From Argentina anserina (lineage: Eukaryota; Streptophyta; Magnoliopsida; Rosales; Rosaceae): a DNA stretch of 64,000 nt. Under the pieces are notes generated by a model, which saw only the letters and a list, made by a program, of their open reading frames with translations, was not told where the DNA came from and ran no database searches. The stretch lies in assembly GCF_933775445.1 (NCBI RefSeq), contig NC_065876.1, forward strand, positions 20,026,001-20,090,000, written 5' to 3'. How positions within the stretch are numbered: the first letter of the stretch is position 1; each line of letters starts with the position of its first letter. The translations under genes and the position numbers were made by a program. Shown piece after piece: positions 10,520-21,952 of the stretch.

Positions 10520-12825
10520 GTCATCACCTCACAAACATTTTGAAATATACCATTTTCTAATCTGTACTTTGTGAAAGTAAGACTGATTGTATACAAATCA
10601 TTAAGCACAAGAGGAGATGTAGGATAATACATACTAGAGCAATTGCATGTAGCATCATAGAAGACTTTTACAAAGTCCACAAATTTAAAACAGAGATTCC
10701 ACATATCCTCAGTCAAACGGTTGTCATCAAATTTGTCATTGTAGAAAACACTCAGTGCATTAGTGTAACCTCGACAACTATTCAACATGTGATAAGTTGA
10801 GTTCCAACGGATAGGCATGTCCTTTTTAAATTTCTTGGGTTTCAGACCTTGACTCTTACATAGCTCCTTAAAATCCTGAGTTCTACTGTCAGAAGAACAA
10901 ACATAACCAATAACATTTCTAACACAGCCAATATGTTCTCCAATTTTGTTCATTCCATCTTGCACCATCAGATTAATGATATGACATGCACACCTCATAT
11001 GAAAAAAAAAATTCCTCCATAAGGAGGATACAAACAACGCTTGAGCTGATCTATTGCAACTGTATTGTTGGTTGCATTGTCAAAGGTTACTGAAAATTTT
11101 TTGTCAACAATATTGTATTCCTTAAACACATCCATCAAGCCATTGAATATTGTCCTTCCAGTATGTGGAAATTCTAGAAGACGAAAGAAAATAATCTTTT
11201 TATGCAATTTCCAATTATCATCAATGTAATGAGCAGTAACACACATAATAGGCAAGTTATTCCTACCACTCCATAAATCAGAATTAACCGCAATTGACCC
11301 ATTCAACTTTGAGAAAACATGCACCAACTTTTCCTTTTCCTCTCTATAAACTTTTAGCACATCATTCTTGTTAGTGTTACGAGGAACACGTTTAAATTCC
11401 AGTTGGGAATACTCTCTGAAATCTTTCAAACCTAGGACTCTCAGCAAATGAGAAAGGTAATTCTTCAGCAGCTAGAAACTTAGCCAAACCCTCCCTCATT
11501 CTAGCATAGGAGTACTTAAATGCGGCTACATTACCATTCTCTTTTCTAGCAATTGTAGATGGAGTAGGATCAGATACAGCTACATGTTACTGGATACATT
11601 TTTTGCATGCCTATTAAGATGGCCAATACCATTAATGCTCTTGCAACTCAGAATCTTCTTGCAGTAAATACATACAGCCTTGTCCTCTTTTAAACCATCT
11701 TTAGTGAATTCTTCAATTTTAAAATGATCCCACACACCAACCTTCCGTTTTCTTTTTTTAACCACATCTTCGTTAGGCTGAGTAGTTTTAGATTCAACCT
11801 CATGTTGGTTTTTATCATTCTCAGATTTTGAATGAGATTCACTTGAACTCGAAGACCCATATGGCATATTTTCAGGGTTTGGTTAAGGAAATAAATCTCT
11901 ATTATCATTGTACTCACCCATATTCAAATTATCCTCATAGTCCATCTAAATAAAACAATACTGACACGGCCAAATCAGTAAAAAGAATCAAACAATTATT
12001 CAAAAAAAAAAACAACAGGAATCAAACTACAGAATCACACAAAAAGCTTGGATTACCTCTTGCACTTCAAAGTCCTGGATTTTAAGCTATATCAATATGA
12101 TCCTTAACTCACAATATCTGCATGCAACAAGCATAAAAGAAACACTCAATACAAATTTAATTGATTAGTTAATCAAAACATATTAAAATATAGTGCATAC
12201 TAAACATTTAGTACCCAACTTTATTAAAATCAAAAGGGATATGAGGGTTAAGGGTCGAGGAAATTTTGTTTTTTTCATATATCTATTCCCTTATTAAAAT
12301 CAAAAGTCTGAATAAGCAAGTAATGGCAGCTTGTTCCAAGTAATTTAAGCTCACAATTGAGAAGCTTCGTTTTACCTTTGAAGGCATATTAAAAATCAAA
12401 ACGAGAAATTCATAGAGAATCATAGAGAAATCATATTAGAAAACACATATCAAATTACCTCAAGCCTCAAAATTGAACAGAGCATCTCAATTCCAACGGG
12501 TAGCCCACAACACCCTCTTGATCAAACAACAAATTCACCCACCAAAATTAAAATGATGAAATAATGGAGTGCAATCTATTGGAAAGGGTGAACCTGAAAG
12601 ATTAGGCTTTTTGACAACAATTGAAATGATTCGAGAGATTCAGAAAATTGGGAGGAGAGGATTCATAAGAGATAAGATGTATAAATATGAGGAGAAGAAG
12701 TTGGCAATCTTGGCATCTTTTTCCATCGATAAGCTAGAAGGTCCGAGCTTGAACCACAGAGGCAGACTATTGAACTTCTCCAGGGAAATAAAAACCAGTG
12801 TGGTATTCAGTATTTGACACTTCTA

Positions 12826-13013
12826 AACAGGCCGGGCTGCAGCCCGTAATATTTCGGGCTCGGGCCGTGTCAGGCCTTAATACGGGCTCGGGCCAGGCCG
12901 GGCTTTTGGGCCTATATATATCGGTCCAGCCCGGTCCATTAAAATAACAGGCTCGGGCCGGGCCGCTTCTTAATGGGCCGGGCTCGGGCCAAACGCCCCA
13001 TTTGCCACCTCTA
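12826..13013. repeat. right subterminal GC-rich repeats of the hAT element
   Basis: Mirror of the left cluster: repeated CGGGCTCGGGCC, GGCCGGGC and GGCCCA-like units ending in the terminal CCACCTCTA. Matching ends on both sides confirm that the whole 11-kb block is one interrupted element. Confidence 0.85.
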
Positions 13014-13021
13014 ACCAATAT

Positions 13022-13685
13022 TGTCTCAATTTAATCACCTTTAACCCGTTGACAGGATCTTTGGTGTCATCCAATACTTTACTTGATGAGTCAAACCCAT
13101 ATTACTTTTTCTCTCATTTCTTTGATAGAAATTTTGTGATTGATAATAAAATGAAATCTCTATCTTTATTAATGTCCCGCAAGATCAACTCCATGCATGG
13201 TTTATGGAATGGGGTAGTGAGCAATGAGAAGTCCAGAACCACGGTGATCTTTGTTGTCTAATCTAAAGCTGAAAAGTGGGAATGCCTTTTTATATTGGGG
13301 TAATTGATGAAATCCAAGCATAATTAATTGAGATATATATGGAACTAAATACAAGAATCAATATTTCTTTCCAATATCAGTTATAGAATCCTCTCCACGA
13401 ATGAATCAATTGCAAGTAACAAATTATTATAATGTCTTTAATGGAATTATCTTGTTATGTCGTAGTGGCCACCCCCTCGATAGCAATAATGTTAAACGTT
13501 GTGAAAAGAAATTTTCATGAAAGGGGAAATGAAAACTTTTAACACCATATGAGGTTTTTACATAAGAGGTTTTTTTTTAGAAGAAAAATTATTTTTTAAA
13601 ATAAGTGATTGTCTGATAAAGAGCTAGGAATATTTGCCTCTCTTAAAATGCATATATGAATACATAATATAGTTATCCGATAACA
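13022..13685. other. intergenic stretch, no gene seen
   Basis: AT-rich DNA between the hAT element and a likely LINE remnant. The open frames are short and show no family signature. Confidence 0.5.
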
Positions 13686-13925
13686 TTTTTTTTAAAGGTC
13701 TAAGGACAAACCGACGCCCTCAGCCGAAATTTATTAGAACAAGAACAAAAGGGATTTTAGGACAAACCACTCTCATAAAGATGAAACAACAAGAAAGAAC
13801 AGATTAAAAAGAAACATGAATAAAGAGAAAGGATACCGGGGCCATTCACATAAGTCATCACAATAAGAAGATGAGAGAAACTGAGGAGGATGGATCATCC
13901 CACCACATTGAGCCATTATTAGAAA
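13686..13925 (-). mobile_element. possible LINE 3' end
   Basis: On the minus strand the sequence ends in AATAAA, a short GC-richer tail and then a run of eight A (T run at 13686-13693). That is the look of a 5'-truncated L1-type retroposon 3' end. No reverse transcriptase part is left. It could equally be the 3' UTR remnant of another retroposed sequence. Confidence 0.32.
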
Positions 13926-14237
13926 CTATGCAATTCTCAATTACACAATGGTAGTTTCTTGCATACTCGTTGTGAAAGTAAAGATCACACAATGGTGATT
14001 CAATTTAGCTTCGTTGTGTCAATGCCGCGCATGGCATGTCCTGCATGTGCTGCGCATAGTCATCTGCCGAGTTTTGTTACAACGTTGTTTTTAAAACGTT
14101 GTCTGTATATCTAGTAACACAATGATTTTTTCACCGTTATCTGATTATTTTCATCAGATAACAGTTTGATACAACGGTTCCGACTGATATTATATAATGG
14201 TTTTTGTCCATTATCTGTTGCATTTTTTGGTGTAGTG
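13926..14237 (-). mobile_element. CACTA (En/Spm-like) terminus
   Basis: On the minus strand the sequence starting at 14237 is CACTACACCAAAAAATGCAA, the classic CACTA terminus. It is followed by subterminal repeats of the ACAACGTT, CAACGGTT and CAGATAACGG kind in both orientations down to about 13926. No second CACTA end is visible nearby, so the element is truncated. It lies exactly at the point where the PPR pseudogene loses its C-terminal coding sequence, so it inserted into that gene. Confidence 0.65.
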
Positions 14238-16223
14238 TTAGACAATAAACTAGTTATCAATTTCATAGTACATGCATCTGCAGAGAAACTGCACTCCACC
14301 AGTTCTTCAATAAGTCATGTAGCCCTTGATATTTCGATCACATTGATAAAACCTCGGATTATGATGTTCTGTCTCATTTCTATCAACAACTTTTCTGCTT
14401 CACTTAATAAGCCCCCTTTACAAAATCCATGAATCATTATATTGTATGTTCTCACATCAAGCTGAACCCCTTTCGATGACAAACCAGAGGAGACATCAAT
14501 TGCAGAATCGGATTTTCCTTCTTTGAAAAAAGCTTCAATGATAATATTGTACGATACAATATCTGGTTCTAACTTGTTGCCTTCCATCTCTCTAAGCAAG
14601 TCTAGTGCTGTAGAAAGATTTTGATTGTTACACAGGCCATTAAGTATAATATTATAAGTTGAACATTTGGAAGTTGTCCGCACTATTGCATCTCATAGAA
14701 CAACTTATATGTCTCTTCTACTCTCCCCGATTTGTAAAAACCATCAATAAGAGTGGCATAAGTAATGGTATCAGGAACAATTCCCCAAAACGGCATTTCC
14801 TCGAAAACCTTATTGGCTTCATCGATCTTTTTATGCTTACAGTATCCATTTATCAATGTGTTATAGCTATCAACACCAACGAAGGAGCCCTTGATAACCA
14901 TTAAATCAAAAACTTGATTCGCCTCATGCATCTCCCCTCCAGACAGTAACCATCCATGATTGAGTTATATATCACTGTATTAGGTTCAACTCCTCTTTTA
15001 ATCATCATTTGAACCACATTTCTGGCTTCCACAACCATATCCGCTTTACAATGTGCATCAACCACAATATTGAAGGTGCGGAGATTTGGAGAAATACCTT
15101 GACTCACCATTTCGTTCAACATTCTCATAGCCTCACTCAGTCACTCCACATGCCTACTTTGCAGACTCCGTCAATTAAAGAGTTAAAAGTAATAACATCG
15201 GGAGCCATACCTCTAGTAATCATTTCATAGAGAAGGTTGAATGCTTCGACAACTAGTTTATCCTTGCCCAGGTTGTCGATGATATTGTTGAATGCAAATA
15301 GGTTAGGCTGGCATCCATTTTCTTCCATCTTACGAAGTAATTGAATAGAAACATTGTTATTTCCACTAGCACAAATTCCCTTTTATGAGTGTGTTGAAAC
15401 AAACCACATCCGGCCGACAATGACCTCCCTCCACATTCTGCACAAAAGCAGCTCTGCCTCATCCACTATACTTTGGATAACAAAGCTATGGATAAGAGTG
15501 TTGAAAAGGTGGTGATCGTTGGTTCAAGACCCAACTTGAAGAAGTGGCCCAAGACAGACAAGGCATAGCCCATATAGTTTGAATGGCAGTAGTAATTCAT
15601 AAGAATGTTGAGGGTTTAGTCATTAGGTGCAATTCCGCCGAGAAGCATTTTTGTATTCAAAGAGATAACAGCAGAAAATCATTTCAATTTCACGAGTGGG
15701 TGCAATATCTGAGTGAAACAGATAACAGACGGCAAAGGACGCCTCTTGAGCATTTCATCGATTCATCGAACACCATATGGGCATAGTTGAGAGAATTGAT
15801 GACTCTGGATCTGGAGGTTTGGGGATGTCTGATAATTTGAAGAAACATGGCGTGGATTAGAGATGTGAAGGTGGTGAGATCGAGATGGAGACCGCGTTTG
15901 AAGAAATGACCAAAAATAGGAAAACCCAACTCGGGTCGGTTCAATTGAGTGTAGCAATTTGCGACAATGCCGAGAGTAGAACAATCAAGGATGATTCCAA
16001 TCACACACATTTGCTTAAAGAGAGGAATGACTTGCCCATAATGATTCAGTTTGGCAATATGAGGCAGAATTGGATTGAAGCAGTCGGCAAAAGGAAGAGG
16101 ACGCGTGTGAAGCAATTTAAGCAAGACATTTAGGGTAGAATCAATGACTCTGGGATTTGTGTTGTTGCTGTTGTAATGATAATAACATAAAGAGAAACCT
16201 CGAAATGATTTGTGCATCATCAT
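14238..16223 (-). pseudogene. Rf-like P-class pentatricopeptide repeat (PPR) gene, decayed
   Basis: The first ATG is at 16223, opening MMMHKSFRGFSLCYYHYNSN, which resembles an organelle-targeting start. A run of 35-residue PPR units follows on the minus strand in several frames: PEPR-like blocks at 15690-16223, then 15137-15328, 14901-15128, 14683-14931 and 14315-14683, with a C-terminal scrap at 14240-14299. Typical unit cores are visible (TYNIILNGLC, PDIVSYNIII, DSYNTLINGYCK, DVITFNSLIDGVCK). At least four frameshifts separate the pieces, and a CACTA end terminates it. Family members bind organellar RNA in mitochondria or plastids, and the Rf-like group includes restorers of cytoplasmic male sterility. 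This copy cannot be functional as read. Confidence 0.88.
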
Positions 16224-17374
16224 TTTGAGCAATTCTAGAACAACAACAACAACACCTGAACTGCCTGAATTGATTCTCTGGTGTTGAGATAGTTGGGTAT
16301 CCTATGGGATGCAGTGGTTAGTTAACATCGCTCGAGCTATGACGGTTTTCTAAGGGGATTATCGGGGGAGAGAGAGGAAACTCAGGAAAGGAGATTAGGG
16401 TTAAGAATGATAACTTATATGGGTATCTGGGTTTTTTATCGATCGCTAGCCTCAAATAAAATTTAACTGACACTAAGATGAGGAGAGAAAAATGGGACAC
16501 GTGGGAAAGAGTTAAACATAGGGACTTATTATTTAGAGTTGAGTTTCTCAATAGTCCCTCAACTCTGGTGCACAGGTCAGTTTAATCCTCAAACTTATAA
16601 AGTGATTCCCAGAGTGTTATGTTGCTATCAACAAGATCCATACCATTAACTCTGACTATTTCTGTACAGACCTTTTTTTTCTTAGATTCAACCTCTAGAT
16701 ACTAGCCTTCAACATGCTAAAAATTCGCCTAACAACTCCCTGATCTAAATGGCTACTAAAACTGGCGGAATCACTGTTGTCTTAGAGTGTTTAAATCTAA
16801 ACTTTTCTAAAATAACAAAAGAAATATGCGAAAAAAGAACATGAATATTTTTGTGACGGAATATGGGGCACAATCCTAGAATTTATTTAAGCAATCAATA
16901 TTACAATCATTAAACCTAGAGCCTCACTCTAGGGCAAACATCTAAAACTGTTTAGCCACTCATAATTTTGAATTAAATTATAAAAACATACAAATACTTA
17001 GTTGTAATTGTAGCACACCTTACAAATAGCACACCACACCCAAAGATTATATTGTAATCACACTTACACTCACACTCTCACAAACTACTAATGTTTTTAC
17101 ACACTTCTCACTTCTTGAGGGAGATTCAGAGGGCAATTTTCTCTCTTGTTTTTTCGATGCCTTCTCAAGGAAGTTATCCTTCCCTTTTATAAGCTTCGGA
17201 CTTCAAACTTCAATTAAAACTTATTCATAAATAAGTGGATGACAAAGAATTTTATCTTGATAACTTTACTTTTATCAAAGCAAAGTTGTTTGTCCTCATT
17301 CGTCGACAACATTTTAAAAAACAAGGTTGAGTATCTTCTTGCATCGGCAGCTTCTCAGCCCTCCATCTGATTTA
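16224..17374. other. intergenic stretch; possible leader-like region for the minus-strand ORF
   Basis: No host gene is recognised. On the minus strand a TATAAAAGGG box lies at about 17183-17192, downstream of the ORF at 17375-17839. It is followed by a purine-rich stretch and an AT-rich tail. This arrangement is discussed with that ORF. Confidence 0.4.
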
Positions 17375-17839
17375 TTATGTTGAGATGAGTTTCGTTATCA
17401 AAATAAATGAATCATCTGATTCAAAATCTTCAGGAACTGATTTGAGATCCGAATCATATATAGGAACTTTTTCCTCATGCTCTATTTTTTCTAGACACGT
17501 AATTGAGGCCAGAGTGCAGTCGATTTCTTTTCTTGCTAATGACTTGAAGCAATCACAATTCTGAGGGAGAGGATGGTCATAACAAGTAACCATAGTCTTT
17601 TCTCTGCTTGCTAAGAGACTTGCACTATAATCTCTTGGAATCATCTTCCTTATGCTAGTAATAGTCATTGCCTTCATCCAGGGAATGCTTCGATTAGGCT
17701 TGCCATTGTCCTTTTTGACAAAAGCCAGCTTTGAAGACCCTTGGATTATTCTGACATAATGGTAGGGAGAGATATAATTCATTTCTCCATTGATTACTGT
17801 CCACTCACTGTGGACACAAATTTTAATCTCAGGATGCAT
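17375..17839 (-). CDS. unassigned 154-aa ORF, possibly a retroelement or pararetroviral remnant
   Basis: A single open frame with an ATG start and no recognisable domain. It is rich in Lys, Ser and Ile, and has a Cys/His cluster near residues 85-99 (CYDHPLPQNCDCF) and an acidic tail. Beyond its stop, on the same strand, a TATAAAAGGG box and a purine-rich leader-like stretch follow. That order (last ORF, promoter, leader) is found in integrated caulimovirid-like sequences, but I see no reverse transcriptase, movement protein or tRNA-Met primer site to confirm it. It may be chance coding or part of another element. Confidence 0.25.
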   Translation of the reverse strand: MHPEIKICVHSEWTVINGEMNYISPYHYVRIIQGSSKLAFVKKDNGKPNRSIPWMKAMTITSIRKMIPRDYSASLLASREKTMVTCYDHPLPQNCDCFKSLARKEIDCTLASITCLEKIEHEEKVPIYDSDLKSVPEDFESDDSFILITKLIST

Positions 17840-18221
17840 CCATCAGGTCTAATATTCTTAACAGCTTCATGGATTATTGCCGAAAATCCCTGTAAATCTT
17901 TATTTGACTTTATTCACAGATTACGAACAAAACCATTTTCCAAAAGCCAAAGTTTGTGCTTCTGGGGATGTTCAGCTTGCACATCCACAAGATATATTCC
18001 ATAATATACGCCATGAAACTACCATTAATGTTTATGTAAGAATGTCTCTTTTCTTAGAATTTCCCAAATAATTATGAAAATTAATTACTACAATTTTTTT
18101 GGAGAAACTTTAACCGCCGGTCGAAGAAATAAAAGTAAAAACCTTAATTTATAATAAAACGCAGTAAAACCCCGTATCGACGACGAAGAAGGGCACTAGC
18201 CAACACCCTGTTTCCTCTGAG

Positions 18222-18308
18222 ATGAAGAATACCAATCCTGTATCAACTCGCTCAACGGCCATAGGAATCAAATCCATTGCATTCTTATCAGTTACAAACA
18301 CTCTTTGA
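18222..18308 (+). promoter_or_regulatory. upstream ORF (28 codons) in the leader of the 18.3-kb gene
   Basis: An ATG at 18222 opens 28 codons and closes with TGA at 18306-18308, 22 bases before the main ATG at 18331 and in a different frame. If transcription starts upstream, this frame would be met first by scanning ribosomes and could lower translation of the main frame. Its use is inferred only from position. Confidence 0.45.
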
Positions 18309-18330
18309 TCTTTCCCTGTTTGTTTCTGAA

Positions 18331-20825
18331 ATGTACCACTGCAGCCGGAGACTGCAATCGACGTTTACCCGGGTCCGACTCCATCATCATCAACAACAAC
18401 AACAACAACGACAACGACAACCATTTTGTTCCAAATCCCGCCACGATGGTCTGAGCTCGTACGATGAGTCGTTGAAGAAGCTCGACAAATTGGACTTCGC
18501 CACTGCCGCCAAAATGCTCTTCACTGAGCCGCCCCCCAAAAACAAGAAATTTGGGTATCGATTCTTTGGGACTTTGTATGCTTTTTTTCATGTGTTTTAA
18601 GTTTGAAATGGTACAATGTTGTTCTAACTGTTAAGGTTGGATTGCTGATCATACGGATTTCCAAACATTCATTACTTTGTTTGGTGTTTTATGTCTTCAA
18701 TTGTCACAATTGTCGGATTCAAAGTTATTTGACATAGATTTTTCATTGTTGGCATTGTGAATCTGAGTTTGTTTTTGTTTTACTTCGCAGGCTTGATTTT
18801 CATTTGGTACAACTATTCTTTGCTTGTATGCCTTCCTTTGGTATGTAAGTCAATCTCCATTATATTTCATAATTTTTGGTTTGTCCCCATGTTTTCGAGT
18901 TTGCCATCTCAAACTGTTTGTTTCCTGCGACAGCTGTATATCTGGTGGCTCAGTATGCTCGCTATGAGATGAGAAAAATGGAAGCAGTAAGTATGCATTT
19001 ATGTTTTATGTACCTGATGTCGTATTGTGTAGTAGTGCATTAGTGTTGCTCTTTCAAGGGTTTGGATGTTGTTGCGGTGTTTCTTCCTTCGTAGCTCATT
19101 ATATGTGCTGTTTTATTCACTCACTCTTAGTTACTTGTACTAAGACCATTGCTTGAATTTAGTAACTACCTTAAGGGTGTAGCTATTTGCACTAATACAG
19201 TAGACCTCTTACTGATAATCCCATCTGACTGTAGAACTAACTATTCTAATGCGAATGCGAGCTTGCAAATGGCCAGGATTTGAATGTTATTCTCAATACC
19301 TTTTTGTCTTTGCTAGATTTGACATTTCATCTTTCATTGTTATACATATTAGATTCGACAATCTCCAATTAAACATGGGTTTTAGATATTCACTTCAAGG
19401 TTTGGGGTATATGAAATAAATCACATATTACTGGGCTTGAACACTTAAGCTTAGCACTTGGACACTTGGGAAGTGTCAAAATTAAATTCTTTTGCTCCTG
19501 AACCACCCTCTACTATGGCTTTTATATATTGTACGATTCAGCAGAAGCTTGTGATGATTTTTTTTTTCTTTGGGAAGATGAAGCATTGAATCAGCTGACA
19601 TGCAGTAAAACTGGTTCCTGGGTTTTTGCTGAAGCTAAGCACCCCGTTAGTTTTCTAACTTGAGTTATCCTAGAATAATGTTAGTCCCTTAACTCCCTTT
19701 GATTCATGTATCATGAGACCTTCCACTCAGTGATCCAATTCAAAGGTGGACAGGTGTTTTTATAGGCACAAATATGATAACAATTTGAGCATATGTTTAC
19801 AATCATAGGTGGATATCAGTAAACTTCCTTGACTGCCCTAAATGTAGATGGTCCTTTCCTGGACCTGTGTTTGCTAGAAGAAAATTGGGAGGTTGGGCAA
19901 TAAATTCATTTTTGAGACGAAGTAGCACAGAAGCTCAACTAGCTTTTAGAATCAAAGATATCGCAGCTCTCTAATCCTTTTTTTTTGCAGTTCTTTCATT
20001 AACTCTATGTAGCATCTGGAGATATTCAGAATTGACGAAAATTAATTTGGCTATACATATACGTATCTATATGTGGCCAATATTGGGTCAACTATTATTT
20101 CGCTGACTTAAAACTGAAGTGCAGAGATGTGTGAATGGTGTGTTTACTTTAACTTTGGCAACTTTGCGAGTCCCTGAAGTCTATCCTGAACCATGCTGTA
20201 CATATATAGATGAATAATTAATACTACATCACACTATTTTGTAAACTTTGTTTATCATTGTAAATGGCATCTTTATGTATAAGCTTGTACATCGTAACTA
20301 CTAAGCAAGACTGAACTTTACCATATAAAAACCATGTTTGTTATAAGGTTACCAATGGTTTCTTGGTTGCCTTTCATTTGTTTCTCAATCCTTGCTTCAT
20401 CCCAGGATCAGGAGCAGAAAAGGAAGAAAGAGGAAGAAGAAGAGAAAGTAAAAGAAATAGAACTAAGTGCTGCTAAAGAAAAAGAAGCAAGATCCGCTCC
20501 AGAGATTTTGGAGGTGAGAGAGAGATTAGAAAAACTTGAAGAAGCTGTGAAGGAAATTGCGGTGGAGTCAAAGAAGCATATGGTAAATGACCAAGCAAAA
20601 GGCCATGAGGGTGACATCCCAAAGAAAAGTATGGGAACAGAGGCAAGTACCCTGAATAGTTCAGAATCTAGCAGGCCAGTTGAGAAAGACCCCCTCAAAC
20701 AGGATTCTGTAGAGCCAAAGCCAGCTGCAGGCAAAAATGGGTTAAGTGGGTCAGCAAAAGCTCCTAATGCTTCTCCAGAGAAAACGATTCAGGATGGTGG
20801 GCCGTCTGAAGATGCTAAAACATGA
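18331..20825 (+). CDS. conserved plant protein with one membrane helix and a coiled coil (4 exons)
   Basis: Exons 18331-18554, 18791-18840, 18934-18986 and 20406-20825 join in one frame of 248 codons; every junction is GT-AG and phase-consistent. The N-terminus is basic with a Gln-rich tract from a CAA repeat (about residues 20-29), fitting an organelle transit sequence. Residues 50-76 carry KLDFATAAKMLFTEPPPKNK followed by KFGLDF. A single hydrophobic helix spans about 80-98 (LVQLFFACMPSFAVYLVAQY). A charged coiled coil rich in Glu and Lys follows (about 103-150), then a low-complexity polar tail. I recall plant proteins of this layout but no established function. Mitochondrial or plastid membrane anchoring is inference. 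The first ATG used is 18331 because the upstream ATG at 18222 is out of frame and stops. Confidence 0.78.
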
Positions 20826-21487
20826 AGAAAACTTGTTACAGTGCTTTATTGTCCATGATTTTGTGAGTAGCGTTGGCAACAGGGTACACAGTAATTGAAC
20901 AGTTTGAATTGATTTGTAGGTATGATGCAACTTCAATGTACTTGCTTGTTCGACCTTTCTGCTTGCAAGGTGGGAGAAAGTAGTTAGTTTACCACTTTCC
21001 CCGAGCATGGATTCACTGGAATTGTGTTGAAGTCTGTTGGGACATTTCCTTGTGATCTGATCTTTTTGAGAATTTAGTAACATGATCTTCTTAGAAGCTC
21101 CAACACTTGATCTTCTTACTCTAACAACTCCATCAGAATCTTAAAAAGAAAAAAAAAGGCTAAAAATATTTGTAACATGAACATGAGGAACATCAAACTC
21201 AATGGCTACTCTTTGCAAGACAATCTGCCAGACTGCCACCATATTGCATTCTCTATAAATTCACCTCAGCTGAGGCTTTAAGTATTCATCCATTTCAGTA
21301 ACAGAGATCAACATACCAAAATTTGCACCGGTTTTGAAGCGATTTGGCCCTATTTAAATTAGACTTTGGAGACTAATCAAAATAGTGAAAGACATTAGAT
21401 CGCTTGCTACTCAATTTTCCGTCTAGCAATGTCGGACATATTTTTAGAGAGACCAACTTTTGTCACCGATGCACTAGAACTATGTCC
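20826..21487. other. 3' UTR of the preceding gene and intergenic DNA
   Basis: The first part is presumably the 3' UTR of the 18.3-kb gene, though no clear AATAAA is seen close to the stop. The rest is AT-rich without coding capacity. Confidence 0.5.
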
Positions 21488-21490
21488 TCA

Positions 21491-21952
21491 CACTACAAAA
21501 GACATAGGAAAATGCCACAAATGCAAAAGTCACAAAAGTATAGATTTTTGGTCTTTAGTGGTGTGGTCATTGTAAAAAGATCCCACATATTTTCAACAAA
21601 TGTGGAATTTGTATTATATATTACCAGTACAAAATAGACCTTATGTGTGAAGGGAAGTTACAAAGTAGTGGGGAAAACTTTTCAGATAACCACAACTTAA
21701 TTTATTTTATTTTATTATATTTATTTAATTACTATTTTAGCCTTATTGATTATAACTATCATAAGATATTTTAATATATTAGGGACATTTCGGTAAAAAA
21801 TTTCTGTTTTTGGCTAGCAAGTCATGTTCTAGTTAAAATAGATAAATAATACAAAATCCACATTTGTTAAAGACATGTGAGATCTTTTCGTAATAGCTAC
21901 ACCACTAAAGGCAATAAAAGAAATGTGTCTTTTGCTAATTTTTTTTGTAGTG
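21491..21952. mobile_element. CACTA-like foldback MITE (462 bp)
   Basis: The left end is CACTACAAAAGAC. The right end, reverse-complemented, is CACTACAAAAAAAA. Both are flanked by TCA (21488-21490 and 21953-21955), a 3-bp TSD as in CACTA elements. The two arms stay similar for over 100 bases, sharing CCTTTAGTGGTGT-like and AACAAATGTGGA motifs, so the transcript would fold into a long hairpin. There is no coding content. Confidence 0.78.

Larger units (their letters stand above)
2652..11867 (-). pseudogene. hAT transposase (BED zinc finger + RNase-H-like core + dimerisation domain), interrupted and frameshifted
   Basis: Coding pieces on the minus strand are 11867 down to 10520 and then 3326 down to 2652; the gap is the nested retrotransposon. 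The N-terminal piece has a basic stretch (KKRKRK) and a BED finger (CIYC ... HLNRH). The next pieces carry the hAT core, including NSDLWSGRNN, FDNATNN, HIINLMVQDG and RWNSTYHML. The last piece has the hATC dimerisation block with STVALESAFSVGGRVLDEKR. At the insertion the frame joins exactly through the TSD (…EVMT then EKYKKYWEE…), so the gene was continuous before the insertion. It is broken by a stop/frameshift near 11580, a shift near 11430 and a poly(A)-run slippage near 11000. It cannot encode a full transposase. Confidence 0.88.
1922..13013 (-). mobile_element. hAT superfamily DNA transposon with a nested retrotransposon
   Basis: The ends are inverted repeats: TAGAGGTGG at 1922-1930 and CCACCTCTA at 13005-13013. 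They are flanked by a perfect 8-bp TSD, ACCAATAT, at 1914-1921 and 13014-13021. An 8-bp TSD and this terminal sequence are standard for plant hAT elements. Inside is a hAT transposase on the minus strand (BED zinc finger at 11.6-11.9 kb, C-terminal dimerisation domain at 2.65-3.3 kb). Removing the LTR element at 3327-10519 plus one TSD copy leaves about 3.9 kb, a normal size for the superfamily. The transposase carries frameshifts, so this copy is not autonomous. Confidence 0.92.

Noticed and set aside
20408..20734. A minus-strand Ser/Phe-rich frame.
   Set aside because: Antisense shadow of the coiled-coil exon of the 18.3-kb gene.
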